A stretch of 64,000 nucleotides of DNA from Chitinophaga eiseniae (GCF_012641265.1 NZ_JABAHZ010000008.1:234798-298797), one strand, 5' to 3'; counted from the stretch's first letter, positions 34,585 through 43,563 are shown. Program-made: numbers and translations. The notes: generated by a model not told the origin, from the letters alone.

Positions 34585-35185
34585 AATGCGGTACCCTCAT
34601 CTCTGCCCTTCCCTTCTCTGTTAAATACGGATAAAACAGTTGCTCAATCAGCGTAACGTAATAACCAACCGCCTTCTTCCCTTTTAACCCGGTATTGAGC
34701 TCATTGGCGGAAATCCAGAAATCACCGATGATATAAATGTTACTGATCAGGCTTTCCCATACAGGAGCGGGAATATCTGTACGCATAATGCCCGTTTCGC
34801 GGTAATGCGCAAATAGCTCCAGGAACTGCTCCCGCCGGATAGTAAACCGTCTGGCGTATTCTTTTTTTACCGATGGTAAACGCCTGGCGATCATCACAAA
34901 ATGGATATAGATAAACCGGTAATTATAAATCTGCTCCATAATCGCTACAATAGATGATTTCAGCGCATCGAGGGTCAACTCCTTAAACATGGGTAATTCG
35001 TTCAATTCCTCAATGTGATTAGTATAGATCGTGGCAATAATATCGTCGGCATTCTTAAAGTAATACTGAATGTTGCTATGGCTGATCCCCATTTCTTTGG
35101 CAATGTGCCGGATAGTAATCACGTCTATCCCTTGCTCGTTGAACAGGCGGGTGGCGGTAAGCAGTATCTTTTCTTTGGTGCTCAT
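34583..35185 (-). CDS. TetR/AcrR-family transcriptional regulator
   Basis: Repressor of 200 residues with an N-terminal TetR HTH (about 5-50: TATRLFNEQGIDVITIRHIAKEMGISHSNIQYYF across two helices) and an all-helical ligand domain. The frame extends to an ATG at 35242, but that codon lies inside the operator and gives an unlikely N-terminus, so MSTKEKILLTA at 35185 is preferred. It is divergent from the FAD monooxygenase gene, with a paired operator between them. It therefore probably represses that enzyme and itself until an inducer binds. Confidence 0.92.
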   Translation of the reverse strand: MSTKEKILLTATRLFNEQGIDVITIRHIAKEMGISHSNIQYYFKNADDIIATIYTNHIEELNELPMFKELTLDALKSSIVAIMEQIYNYRFIYIHFVMIARRLPSVKKEYARRFTIRREQFLELFAHYRETGIMRTDIPAPVWESLISNIYIIGDFWISANELNTGLKGKKAVGYYVTLIEQLFYPYLTEKGRAEMRVPH

Positions 35186-35204
35186 AGCAGCGAAAATAGA
35201 AAAA

Positions 35205-35251
35205 TTAGTACAAATGTACAAGAATGAAATATTTTTATACATTTGTACTAA
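35205..35251. promoter_or_regulatory. Paired TetR operators overlapping two divergent -7 boxes
   Basis: TTAGTACAAATGTA (35205-35218) and TACATTTGTACTAA (35238-35251) are perfect reverse complements. Each is itself built on the palindrome GTACAnnTGTAC or a close variant. The right copy contains a plus-strand -7 box TACATTTG (35238-35245). The left copy contains the same box on the minus strand (35211-35218). Confidence 0.72.
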
Positions 35252-35263
35252 ATTATAAAAATC

Positions 35264-36406
35264 ATGAAGGCGATTATCATAGGGGCTGGCATAGGGGGAC
35301 TCACCACCGCCATTGCATTACAGCAACAGCAGATCCAATTCGAAATATATGAAGCAGCGCCGGAACTGAAGGCAGTAGGAGCCGGCATCTGGCTGGGAGG
35401 CAATGCCATGAATGTTTACGAGCGCCTGGGCCTGGCAGATGCATTAAAAGCGTCCTCCGTGTTCCTGGAATCGGTATTTATAAAAGATGTGAAAGGCCAA
35501 CTATTGCAATTCATCGACAACCTCGACATTCAACAGCGGTACGGCAACGCTACCCATGCCATACACCGGGGCACCCTGCAGCAAATACTGGCTAATGCGG
35601 TAAAACAGCCGATACACCTGGGTAAAAGATGCGTGGGCATTAATGGCAATGTGGTACGTTTTGAAGATGGTACCACCGACAGTGCCGACGTGATTATAGG
35701 CGCAGATGGTATCCGGTCGGCGGTGCGGGAACAATATGTAACCAAAGCCCAATACCGATACTCCGGGCAAACCTGCTGGCGGGCCATTATCAACACTACC
35801 CTTCCGGCATCAGAGCAGGTGAGCAGCGGGGAAGTATGGAGCCGTAAAGGTGGGGTAAGGGCTTCCATTTCACAGGTAGGCGACCAGCAGGTATATTTCT
35901 GGATGACCAAAGCCATGCCTGCAGGCAGCAAATTTTCTCCGGCGGAAGCGCTGACTTATATACGGCGCGAGCTGGCGCCTTTTGATCTGCGCATACAGGA
36001 TATCGTGAGCCGCCTGGATCCGGATGCTTTGATACATGGCGACCTCTATGACATACAGCCCCTGAAACAATGGTATCGCGGTAATGTAGTACTGGTAGGA
36101 GATGCGGCACATGCCTCCACTCCCAACCTGGGACAGGGCGCCAGCCAGGCGATTGAAGATGCATATGTATTGGCCGCCTACCTTGGCCAGGAATCACAAC
36201 CGGAAAGGGCCTTTGCCAAATACCAGGCGAGGCGGTTAAAACGCGCCAAACGCGTAGTAGACCTGTCCTGGATGCTGGGACGCCTTACCAGCGTAAAGAA
36301 TACTACCGGTAGCCTCCTGCGTAATTACCTGATCCGGCATACACCCAACCGCATTGCCCGTAAACAGTTTGATTTTCTTTACGGCGTGAATTTAAACATT
36401 GAATAA
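35264..36406 (+). CDS. FAD-dependent monooxygenase (PHBH/TetX-like)
   Basis: Group A flavoprotein hydroxylase of 380 residues. The dinucleotide-binding start MKAIIIGAGIGGLTTAIAL, the central DG motif VIIGADGIRSAVRE (about 145-158) and the FAD ribityl-binding GD motif VLVGDAAHASTPNLGQGASQAIEDA (read in two parts, about 273-297) are all intact. Such enzymes hydroxylate aromatic or polyketide-like compounds using NAD(P)H, and TetX relatives inactivate tetracyclines. Divergent control by TetR suggests induction by a toxic or aromatic compound. No membrane anchor is seen. Confidence 0.92.
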   Translation: MKAIIIGAGIGGLTTAIALQQQQIQFEIYEAAPELKAVGAGIWLGGNAMNVYERLGLADALKASSVFLESVFIKDVKGQLLQFIDNLDIQQRYGNATHAIHRGTLQQILANAVKQPIHLGKRCVGINGNVVRFEDGTTDSADVIIGADGIRSAVREQYVTKAQYRYSGQTCWRAIINTTLPASEQVSSGEVWSRKGGVRASISQVGDQQVYFWMTKAMPAGSKFSPAEALTYIRRELAPFDLRIQDIVSRLDPDALIHGDLYDIQPLKQWYRGNVVLVGDAAHASTPNLGQGASQAIEDAYVLAAYLGQESQPERAFAKYQARRLKRAKRVVDLSWMLGRLTSVKNTTGSLLRNYLIRHTPNRIARKQFDFLYGVNLNIE

Positions 36407-36593
36407 TATGCAGCTCACCTCCACGTTCCCTGATGCCATTCATGGGAGGGTTAAGTGTGGAAACTGTGCAACAGTCGCACGGGCAGCTGGAGCAAAACAA
36501 CAGCAAGGGCCGAAAGCTGGTAATGACGGTACTTTCGCCGGGTAATGCGTACTAGTTGGCATATACCGGCATCATCTTTGGGCTTGGGCGCGC

Positions 36594-37679
36594 ATGTGGA
36601 ATCAATTGATAGAAAATACGGATCACCTGCCTGATTGGCTATGGAACCTTCTGCTGGCGGGCATTGCCGTTATTGCCGGCTGGCTTATTAAAATTTTGCT
36701 GTCTTTATTTTTGCGTAAATCGCTATCTGATCAGCATGAATTTTCGCTGTTGCGCAGTGTATTGAACCATTTAGGTAAGGCATTCAATTATTTCCTGCCC
36801 CTGCTGCTGCTGAATACGGCTATCCCCATGATGCGGGTGCCTTCTAAATATATACCCACCTTAAGTAAGATGGCGGAAATAGCTATGACCTTATCGTTTG
36901 CAGCACTGGTTATTGGGATCATCAAGGTATTGGAAGACTATGTGTATCATACGTATGATCTTAAAAAGGCTAACAACCTGAGAGAGCGTAAAATACGGAC
37001 GCAGCTACAGTTTATACGTAAGTTATCTATCTCCCTGGTATTAATTTTAACCGCGTGCTTTATCCTGCTGAGCTTCGACAGTATGCGTAAGCTGGGGGCT
37101 GGTTTACTGACGGGCGTAGGTGTAGGCGGTATTATCATTGGTTTTGCAGCGCAGAAATCGCTGGGCAACCTGCTGGCCGGCTTCCAGATCGCCTTTACCC
37201 AACCGATCCGCATCGATGATGTATTGGTAGTGGAAGGAGAATGGGGACGTGTGGAAGAAATTACCCTCACCTATGTAGTATTAAATATCTGGGACCAGCG
37301 CAGGCTGATATTACCGATAAATTATTTTATAGAGAAACCGTTCCAAAACTGGACCCGTACCAGCGCTGAGATGTTGGGCACCGCATTTTTCTACCTGGAT
37401 TATACCGTGCCGGTGGATCAGCTGAGGATAGAATTTGACCGGTTACTGGCGGCATCGCCCTTATGGGATCGGCGCGCCAAAGCCTTACAAGTTACCAATA
37501 CCAGCGAACGGACGATGGAAGTAAGGGCACTCATGAGCGCCGCCAGCTCCGGCAATGCGTTTGACCTTCGCTGCTATATCCGCGAAAACCTGATAAAGTA
37601 TGTCAGGGAACAATTTCCGGATAGCCTGCCTAAAACCCGTGCGCTTATTGAGCCGCAGCCCCCTGCTCCGTCAGCTTAA
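36594..37679 (+). CDS. MscS-family mechanosensitive ion channel
   Basis: Membrane channel of 361 residues that opens under hypo-osmotic stress. Four to five hydrophobic segments precede the pore-lining helix GAGLLTGVGVGGIIIGFAAQ (about 164-183). The beta domain then begins with IRIDDVLVVEGEWGRVEEITL and continues to LILPINYFIEKPFQNWTR. The ATG at 36594 gives MWNQLIENTDHLPDWLWN. Its 3' end overlaps the convergent acetyltransferase by nine bases. The 187 bases to its left contain only short broken frames. Confidence 0.92.
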   Translation: MWNQLIENTDHLPDWLWNLLLAGIAVIAGWLIKILLSLFLRKSLSDQHEFSLLRSVLNHLGKAFNYFLPLLLLNTAIPMMRVPSKYIPTLSKMAEIAMTLSFAALVIGIIKVLEDYVYHTYDLKKANNLRERKIRTQLQFIRKLSISLVLILTACFILLSFDSMRKLGAGLLTGVGVGGIIIGFAAQKSLGNLLAGFQIAFTQPIRIDDVLVVEGEWGRVEEITLTYVVLNIWDQRRLILPINYFIEKPFQNWTRTSAEMLGTAFFYLDYTVPVDQLRIEFDRLLAASPLWDRRAKALQVTNTSERTMEVRALMSAASSGNAFDLRCYIRENLIKYVREQFPDSLPKTRALIEPQPPAPSA

Positions 37680-38141
37680 TCTTTTTTCCAGCATAATCAT
37701 ATGCCTGCATTGGATGCCATTTTCGTAGATGGGTTCCTGGTAGTTTGTTGTAAAATAGTCTTTGATAATAGCGGCCATTTCAAAACCCTGGCGTTGGTAC
37801 AAATACAACTGGGCGATACTGGAATTACCGGTGCCGATACAAAGGCGCCGGTAGCCATTTATCCTGCCCCGGTGCGTAGCATCCTGCAATAACATTTTAC
37901 CCAGCCCCTTTCCCTGGAAAGAGGGGTGTACTGCAATATTCTTTATTTCAAGGGTGTCGCCGTCCTTTACCCATACATAGAGGCCAATTACCTGGTGGTC
38001 TTGTTCCATTACGTACAGCTCTCCGGATGAGAGGTAAGCATTGATAGCAACAACTGAGGGATCGGCTAACAGTAACAGGTCGTAGGGGATTTTCTCCTGG
38101 GCGTTGAGTTTCCGGATGGTGGTATCCTGCAGGGTGGTCAT
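37671..38141 (-). CDS. GNAT-family N-acetyltransferase
   Basis: A 156-residue acetyltransferase. The motif IKNIAVHPSFQGKGLGKMLLQDA carries the acetyl-CoA pyrophosphate-binding QGKGLG, and IGTGNSSIAQLYLYQRQGFE matches the late GNAT block. The frame is open upstream to a GTG at 38213 but the ATG at 38141 (MTTLQDTTIRKL) is the natural start. The terminal block MAAIIKDYFTTNYQEPIYENG is shared by a Bacteroidota/Firmicutes subgroup of unknown acceptor. Confidence 0.9.
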   Translation of the reverse strand: MTTLQDTTIRKLNAQEKIPYDLLLLADPSVVAINAYLSSGELYVMEQDHQVIGLYVWVKDGDTLEIKNIAVHPSFQGKGLGKMLLQDATHRGRINGYRRLCIGTGNSSIAQLYLYQRQGFEMAAIIKDYFTTNYQEPIYENGIQCRHMIMLEKRLS

Positions 38142-38209
38142 CTGGTGAATAGTTTGAGGAGGTATAAGAAGATTAACAAAATAAATATACAAAAAGCTTT
38201 TTGCTTTCA

Positions 38210-38254
38210 GCACTTAGCTTTCAGAAAATACAACAGATCCCGAAAGCCAAGTGC
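38210..38254 (-). terminator. Imperfect hairpin after the GH2 gene
   Basis: GCACTTAGCTTTC and GAAAGCCAAGTGC pair at 12 of 13 positions around a 19-base loop. On the minus strand it follows the GH2 stop by 13 bases, and the next T run is about 14 bases beyond. It is a weak terminator or a REP-like intergenic element. Confidence 0.45.
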
Positions 38255-38267
38255 AAAAGCATATTGG

Positions 38268-40895
38268 TTAAAAGTGGATATACTGGCGTTTCACATTATG
38301 TCCGTATACTTCAATCTCCGCTCCGGGAGCGGCACTTATAGCGGCGCCGGTAATGGTGATGGTTTTCTGTTCTCCTGGTAACACCGACACATAGTTATCA
38401 TCGTAAAACACGGGCAGGATACGTTGCTGGTGCTGTGCATCTACCAGCGATATGCGGTTGAAGAAGGCCACCGGTCCGCCCGCAGGGTTGCTGATCGTTA
38501 CCCGGATACTATCGTTTCCGGCCTTCACCGCCTTCACGGACACGTTGGCCGTAGCCAGCTGCTGCAAGCCGGAATAGTTACCATTTGCATCGGGCAGCCA
38601 GTAAATGTTTTCATCTACTACTTGTTGATGCGTATTCAGCAGACGCAGAACAAAAAATACACCCTGCTGTGCGCTCAGCTTGTCCAGCATGGGTTTCACC
38701 GGCATAAACTTCTGTACCGTAGCCGGGCCTGCTTCCACAAACAACTGTGTCAACAGCGAATCATGGCCCTGCATATCGTAGGTCTTCAGCTCCAGCATCA
38801 GGTCGCGGGCATAGCGAAAGGTATTGTTTACTGCCATGACCATACCGTCTGTTGGGTTATACATCACATGCAGCGGCGCCGCGCCTTTGCGGGTACCGTA
38901 GAGACAGGCGTTGGGATCGAGGTAATAGTCGTACATCTGCCCTCTCAGCGCCGTCCAGGGATTCTGGGTTTTCCAGATGATAACGCCGGTATACCAATCC
39001 CACATATGTGCGCTGAAGCCTTCCATTAATGCGCGGTATTGGTCGTAGTTGACCAGCTGCGCCTTGTTGGCCCATTCTCTTAAATCGCTTGTTTTACCAT
39101 AGGGGTCGATGGCGTTATTATACGGAATGTATTTGTGATAGTTCCATACTGCATCGGTCTTGCCTGTTTGAGGATCTGGCGGTACCAGGTTTTCGGCGGG
39201 CAGGAACCTGGCCAGCGATTCATAATCGCCGGTGCCTACTGAACCTACTTCCGAGTTGAACGGGAAAGTGCGTTCATTCCAGAAGTGCGCGATGGGCTGG
39301 ATGCCGTAAGGTCCATCGCCGTTGCCGCCAATGGAATTGTACGACATGCTGTCAGAGTTGGAGTAATCGAAGAAGTAGCGGGTGCCATCCAGGGAAGGAA
39401 TGATCGTATCTTTCATGGCGGCGAAGATATCTGCCGGAGGTGTAATTTCATTTCCTCCGCACCAGAAGGCCAGCGAAGGATAATTGCGGATCAGTTTCAC
39501 CTGGTCGGCCACACTTTCGAGGAAAAGCGCATGGTTATCGGGATACTGGCGACGGGTCCACTGATCATCTTTTTTCTGTGGGTCCTGCCATCTGCCGTTA
39601 CAATCGCCGGAGATCCAGAAGTCCTGGAACACCAGCAGGCCGTACTTATCGCAGGCCTCGAAGAACTCGGGCCGTTCTGTTAAGCTACCGCCCCATATGC
39701 GGATCAGGTTGAGGTTCATATCGCGGTGAAAGCGTACTTCCGCATCATAGCGTTCTTTGCTGAAGCGGAACATGGCATCGGAGGTAATCCAGTTGCCGCC
39801 TTTAATGAATATTTTCTGGCCGTTTACCGCCACTTCGCGGCTACGGGTATGGTTGTTCCAATAGGTTTGTATTTCGCGGATACCTACTTCCACGTCTTGT
39901 TTGTCGTCTGCTTTGCCTTTGTTGAGGAATTCCAGTTGCAGGGAATACAGGTGTTGCTCTCCATATCCGGCTGGCCACCAGAGCGCGGGCTGCTTCAGCG
40001 TGAGGTCCGGCATATGCACGGTGGTAGTGCTGTGCGGCGCGAGGGTAACTTGTTTAGTAACGGTTTCTCCCCCTATTTTATACCGGAGCGTACCGGTGAT
40101 GCTTTTGGCGGTGGCATTTTCCAGTCCGGCAGCCACCTGTACGATGGCAGGCGACTGTGGCCCCTGGGCCTGGCGAACGCCCGGTACGCGTGTAATCACA
40201 TGTGGATCCTTAATGCGTACGGCGCCTGTTCTTTCAATGGTTACCTTATCCCAAATGCCGGTATTGCGATCACGCATCGGTTGTATCCAGTCCCACCCAG
40301 CGGTATATTGCGGTCCTACGTTTTTGGCAATGGTACCATCCCCGCCTTGTCCGCCGTTAGGATTGCCCGGGAATTGGGGCGGGTATACGATTGCAGCCAG
40401 CCGGTTTTGTCCGTTTTTAGCCAGCCAGGGGGTAATGTTATACACCTGGCGGAGGTAAGCGCCGTAGTGGGTATCTTTTGTAAGACGGTGACCGTTGAGA
40501 AAAATATCGCAGCCATCATTTACGCCCCGGAAATGCAGCCATATCTGGGCATCACCAGCGGGGGCATTCTCTGTAAAATCTTTTACAAACCAATAAGTAT
40601 AGTGCTCCCGACCGGTGTGATAGATATCTGGTATTTTTTCGTTGTTCATACCGTAGAGCGGGTCCGGTACCTGCTTATTGTTGAGCAGTGTGGTGAGCAC
40701 GGTACCCGGCACCGTAGCCGGCGTCCAGCCTGTCAGCGCATAGCCGGGTACCGAAATCTGCTGTCCTGTAGCCTTTACGCCCTCCACATTCCTGCATTGC
40801 CATCCGCTATTGAGTTCATATTTTTCCTGTGCCGGCAATTTCAGAAAAGCGAATAGCAGCATACAGGACACGGTAGATGATGTCCAAAATCTCAT
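38268..40895 (-). CDS. Secreted glycoside hydrolase family 2 enzyme (beta-mannosidase / exo-glucosaminidase-like)
   Basis: An 875-residue exported enzyme (signal peptide to about residue 22). A galactose-binding-like sandwich (about 40-220, WLHFRGVNDGCDIFLNG), an Ig-like domain (about 225-345), a TIM barrel (about 350-640) and C-terminal Ig-like domains follow in order. The acid/base is probably Glu483 in FWCGGNEITPP and the nucleophile Glu549 in FPFNSEVGS. The layout and the IFIKGGNWITSDAMF block resemble exo-beta-glucosaminidase and plant-type mannosidase branches of GH2 more than beta-galactosidase. It stands alone, away from any SusCD pair, so substrate assignment is uncertain. Confidence 0.88.
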   Translation of the reverse strand: MRFWTSSTVSCMLLFAFLKLPAQEKYELNSGWQCRNVEGVKATGQQISVPGYALTGWTPATVPGTVLTTLLNNKQVPDPLYGMNNEKIPDIYHTGREHYTYWFVKDFTENAPAGDAQIWLHFRGVNDGCDIFLNGHRLTKDTHYGAYLRQVYNITPWLAKNGQNRLAAIVYPPQFPGNPNGGQGGDGTIAKNVGPQYTAGWDWIQPMRDRNTGIWDKVTIERTGAVRIKDPHVITRVPGVRQAQGPQSPAIVQVAAGLENATAKSITGTLRYKIGGETVTKQVTLAPHSTTTVHMPDLTLKQPALWWPAGYGEQHLYSLQLEFLNKGKADDKQDVEVGIREIQTYWNNHTRSREVAVNGQKIFIKGGNWITSDAMFRFSKERYDAEVRFHRDMNLNLIRIWGGSLTERPEFFEACDKYGLLVFQDFWISGDCNGRWQDPQKKDDQWTRRQYPDNHALFLESVADQVKLIRNYPSLAFWCGGNEITPPADIFAAMKDTIIPSLDGTRYFFDYSNSDSMSYNSIGGNGDGPYGIQPIAHFWNERTFPFNSEVGSVGTGDYESLARFLPAENLVPPDPQTGKTDAVWNYHKYIPYNNAIDPYGKTSDLREWANKAQLVNYDQYRALMEGFSAHMWDWYTGVIIWKTQNPWTALRGQMYDYYLDPNACLYGTRKGAAPLHVMYNPTDGMVMAVNNTFRYARDLMLELKTYDMQGHDSLLTQLFVEAGPATVQKFMPVKPMLDKLSAQQGVFFVLRLLNTHQQVVDENIYWLPDANGNYSGLQQLATANVSVKAVKAGNDSIRVTISNPAGGPVAFFNRISLVDAQHQQRILPVFYDDNYVSVLPGEQKTITITGAAISAAPGAEIEVYGHNVKRQYIHF

Positions 40896-40996
40896 GAGAT
40901 ATATTTTACGAGCAGTGGTTACCTTTTTTGCAATATCCGCAAATATAGGGCAAGCTCATCCCCGATCAAAGCATATCTCATTATTTACATGAGCGG

Positions 40997-41434
40997 TTAT
41001 TGTTCTGCCAGTGCCTTTACTTTTTCCAGCGCCAGCGGGAAGGTCTTCTGGAAATAATCCTTGTATTCATCAGCCGTATCCAGTTCTACCAGTAACTCCG
41101 TATTGCCGTTGACGGTAGTAAGGTGGTAATTTTCGTGTGCGCCGGCCCATCCCTTTGCTTCCATACTATCTAAATCTTCCACGCCATTGTCGAAACCGCC
41201 GAGGTGTTCGAATGACATGTATTCTCCGGGGGTTTTAGCGGCAATCCTGGACACCATGCCCCGGTTTGTGTCATCCACGAACAATACTTTACTGCCTTCC
41301 TGCCAGTCGGTTTTCGCTGTGCTACCAGCAGCAAAGACAGCGGTCCATGCGCTGTAGGTGTCTGCGCCCCAGAGTATGTCCCATACGCGATTGCGGGGAG
41401 CGTTGATGGTTGTTTTAAAAGTGAGTTTTTCCAT
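40997..41434 (-). CDS. SRPBCC (AHSA1/START-like) domain protein
   Basis: A 145-residue cytoplasmic protein of the Bet v1-like fold with a hydrophobic ligand cavity. The opening KLTFKTTINAPRNRVWDILWG, the middle EYMSFEHLGG and the C-terminal helix YFQKTFPLALEKVKALAEQ are typical. It begins two bases after the GlxA-type regulator's stop, so it is translationally coupled to that gene and probably shares its control. Function unknown. Confidence 0.87.
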   Translation of the reverse strand: MEKLTFKTTINAPRNRVWDILWGADTYSAWTAVFAAGSTAKTDWQEGSKVLFVDDTNRGMVSRIAAKTPGEYMSFEHLGGFDNGVEDLDSMEAKGWAGAHENYHLTTVNGNTELLVELDTADEYKDYFQKTFPLALEKVKALAEQ

Positions 41435-41436
41435 AA

Positions 41437-42429
41437 CTATTCATTTACAGTGTTAGTGATTTGGCGGTTATATTTATTCCGGTATTCCAGTGGCGTCAGC
41501 CCGGTTACTTTCTTGAACACCGTCCTGAAAGCCTTGGTGTCTATATATCCAACATCATAGATCACCTCATTTACATTTTTAGTACTGGTTTCAAAGTCGC
41601 GCTTGGCGGCTTCTATTTTGATGCGTTGTATGTATTCCATGACGGTATTGCCGGTAGATTTTTTAAATCGCCGTTCAAAAGTGCGCCTGCCGATGGCCGA
41701 CATATCCGAGAGCTGGTCTACCGTAAATTTTTCCTGGTAGCTGGCTTCTATATATTCCTGTATTTTCCTGATGGGTTCATCGTTATGGGCTTTCTGGCCT
41801 TCAAAGATGATGAAGGGTGACTGGCTTTGGCGATCGATATCGATGGCGTAAGCTTTTGCCAGCAGGATGGCGATATCCCTGCCTGTGTATTTTTCCACCA
41901 GGTATAATAACAGGTTGAGATAAGAATAGGCGCCGCCGCTGGTGTAAAGCCGATCCTCTTCCGTGATGATACGGTCGTCCATCAGGTGTACTTTGGGAAA
42001 CATTTCCCTGAAGGTTCTGGCAAACATCCAATGTGTAGCACAGGGTTTACCATCGAGCAGGTTGGTGGCTGCCAGGAGAAAAGCGCCGAGGCACAGGCTG
42101 GCTACCGCTGCACCGCGTTCGTGTTGTTGCTGAATCCAGGGGATAAAATCCTGGTTGCGGGCAATCGCTTCTGTGGGCGCGTCGTGGATGGCGGGAATAA
42201 TGATCAGGTCCGTTTTCCGGACGCTGCCAATGAGTATATCCGGTTGTACGGTAAACAGGCGGTTGCGTTGACTGGTTTCCCAGTTGAGCCCCACCAGTTG
42301 CACTTTAAACAAGGGTTCTCTTTGTTTTGCCACCAGGAAATTATTAACATCAGAAAAGATCTGGTGGGAGCCTTCGATGTTGACTAAGCTGGTATGCCCA
42401 AGCGGCACCAGGACAGAAACATGTATCAT
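41437..42429 (-). CDS. GlxA-family regulator (DJ-1/PfpI domain plus AraC HTH), paralogue 2
   Basis: A 330-residue regulator with a DJ-1/PfpI-like N-terminal domain (about 1-190) that keeps the cysteine elbow ASLCLGAFLLAATNLLDG. The C-terminal AraC double HTH (about 225-320: FTVDQLSDMSAIGRRTFERRF, NVNEVIYDVGYIDTKAFRTVF) ends GLTPLEYRNKY. The frame continues upstream to 42477, but MIHVSVLVPLG at 42429 matches the family start. It forms an operon with the SRPBCC gene and is divergent from a VOC gene. A candidate operator lies 35 bases upstream of its start. Confidence 0.92.
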   Translation of the reverse strand: MIHVSVLVPLGHTSLVNIEGSHQIFSDVNNFLVAKQREPLFKVQLVGLNWETSQRNRLFTVQPDILIGSVRKTDLIIIPAIHDAPTEAIARNQDFIPWIQQQHERGAAVASLCLGAFLLAATNLLDGKPCATHWMFARTFREMFPKVHLMDDRIITEEDRLYTSGGAYSYLNLLLYLVEKYTGRDIAILLAKAYAIDIDRQSQSPFIIFEGQKAHNDEPIRKIQEYIEASYQEKFTVDQLSDMSAIGRRTFERRFKKSTGNTVMEYIQRIKIEAAKRDFETSTKNVNEVIYDVGYIDTKAFRTVFKKVTGLTPLEYRNKYNRQITNTVNE

Positions 42430-42463
42430 AGTAAAACAATTAATGCCGCAATTAGCCTTTGAA

Positions 42464-42481
42464 TTGTCGCTAAACACCCCT
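42464..42481 (-). promoter_or_regulatory. Candidate GlxA/AraC operator, site B
   Basis: Minus-strand AGGGGTGTTTAGCGACAA, 35 bases before the GlxA-type start (42429) and 60 bases before the divergent VOC start (42541). It has the same orientation relative to its GlxA gene as site A has to the other GlxA gene. Confidence 0.6.
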
Positions 42482-42540
42482 GGGAAAGTGCGGCAGCGTT
42501 ACGATTTTTGCAATATGATTTCACAAAAAAAAACGGTTAA

Positions 42541-42960
42541 ATGACCACCATCCATACTTACCTGACTTTTAACGGCAACTGCCGGGAGGCGATGACTTTT
42601 TACAGAGAATGTCTGGGTGGAAAACTTATCCTTCAAACCATTGGCGAATCCCCTGCATCCATCAACATGCCCGCTTGTATGAGATCCCTCATCCTCCATT
42701 CGAGTCTTACGAAAGGTTCATTAGTGATCAATGGAACCGATATGGTGCCCGAATCGGGGCTGACGACCGGCAACGCCGTTTCCCTGTTATTAAATTGCAG
42801 TACGGAAAGAGAAGCCCGTGTATTTTATGCGAAGCTGGCCACCGACGGCGTTGCTACCCATCCGTTGGAAAGTACATTCTGGGGAGCATTGTTCGGCGGC
42901 CTGACAGATAAATATGGTACACATTGGCTGATTAATTTTGAAGGCAATTCCCGTCAATAA
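42541..42960 (+). CDS. VOC-family (PhnB-like) protein
   Basis: A 139-residue vicinal-oxygen-chelate fold protein of the PhnB/DUF1428-like branch. The start TIHTYLTFNGNCREAMTFYRECLGGKL is characteristic, as is the final LTDKYGTHWLINFE. No strict metal triad can be confirmed. It is divergent from the second GlxA-type regulator and ends one base before the convergent VOC gene, so two VOC genes face each other here. Confidence 0.88.
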   Translation: MTTIHTYLTFNGNCREAMTFYRECLGGKLILQTIGESPASINMPACMRSLILHSSLTKGSLVINGTDMVPESGLTTGNAVSLLLNCSTEREARVFYAKLATDGVATHPLESTFWGALFGGLTDKYGTHWLINFEGNSRQ

Positions 42961-42961
42961 G

Positions 42962-43438
42962 TTATTCGCCGTCGTATGCTTTTTTCAGGCCGGCAATATC
43001 CAGTTTTATCATCTTCATCATAGCGGCCATTGTTCTGCCTACTTTTGCGGGGTCTTTATCGCTCATCAGTTCACCGAGGATCGCGGGTACAATTTGCCAG
43101 GACAAGCCATATTTATCTTTCAGCCAGCCGCATTGTACTTCTTTGCCCCCATCTGCCGTTAAACGGCTCCAGTAAAAATCTACTTCCTCCTGGGTTTTAC
43201 AATTCACCGTAAATGAAATGGCCTCCGTAAAGGTGAACTGGGGGCCGCCGTTCAGCACGAGAAACTCCTGCCCTTCCAGCTGAAAAGTTCCTACCAGCAG
43301 GGTGCCTTTGGGCAAAGGAGCACCATCGCCATAGTACGACTTCTTTAAAATCTTTGACTCGGGAAAAATGGAAGTGTAGAAGTCGATGGCTTCTTCCGCA
43401 TTATTATTAAACCAGAGAGATGGAACGATCTTTTGCAT
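42962..43438 (-). CDS. VOC-family protein (3-demethylubiquinone methyltransferase-like fold)
   Basis: A 158-residue VOC protein. The opening KIVPSLWFNNNAEEAIDFYTSIFPESKI, the mid-domain GQEFLVLNGGPQFTFTEAISF and the WLKDKYGLSWQIVP block are standard for this PhnB-like group, formerly mis-named 3-demethylubiquinone-9 methyltransferase. No methyltransferase motif is present. Its upstream region carries operator-like site C. Function unknown. Confidence 0.9.
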   Translation of the reverse strand: MQKIVPSLWFNNNAEEAIDFYTSIFPESKILKKSYYGDGAPLPKGTLLVGTFQLEGQEFLVLNGGPQFTFTEAISFTVNCKTQEEVDFYWSRLTADGGKEVQCGWLKDKYGLSWQIVPAILGELMSDKDPAKVGRTMAAMMKMIKLDIAGLKKAYDGE

Positions 43439-43508
43439 AACCGATGTTTTTAGGGTAAATGATCATTACAAAGATACCCGCCCTTTGGTTTTGGTAACAG
43501 GTGCAAAA

Positions 43509-43536
43509 GCGACATTCTAAAGGGGGGCTTGCGACA
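43509..43536 (-). promoter_or_regulatory. Candidate GlxA/AraC operator, site C, with a 22-base direct repeat
   Basis: On the minus strand TGTCGC occurs twice (starting at 43536 and 43514), 22 bases or two helical turns apart, the usual AraC half-site spacing. On the plus strand the left flank AGGGGGGCTTGCGACAA matches sites A and B. It lies about 70 bases upstream of the VOC gene at 43438. Confidence 0.6.
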
Positions 43537-43563
43537 ATTCGGTTTCATGCAAGAGGGGACAAG

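Noticed and set aside
36407..36593. Possible decayed gene between the monooxygenase and MscS genes (a frame reading MPFMGGLSVETVQQSHGQL, then a stop inside GNAY-LAYTGIIFGLG)
   Set aside because: The fragment has protein-like character but no family match that I can name, so a pseudogene call is not supported.
39726..40856. Plus-strand frame of 376 codons
   Set aside because: Antisense to the GH2 gene 38268-40895.
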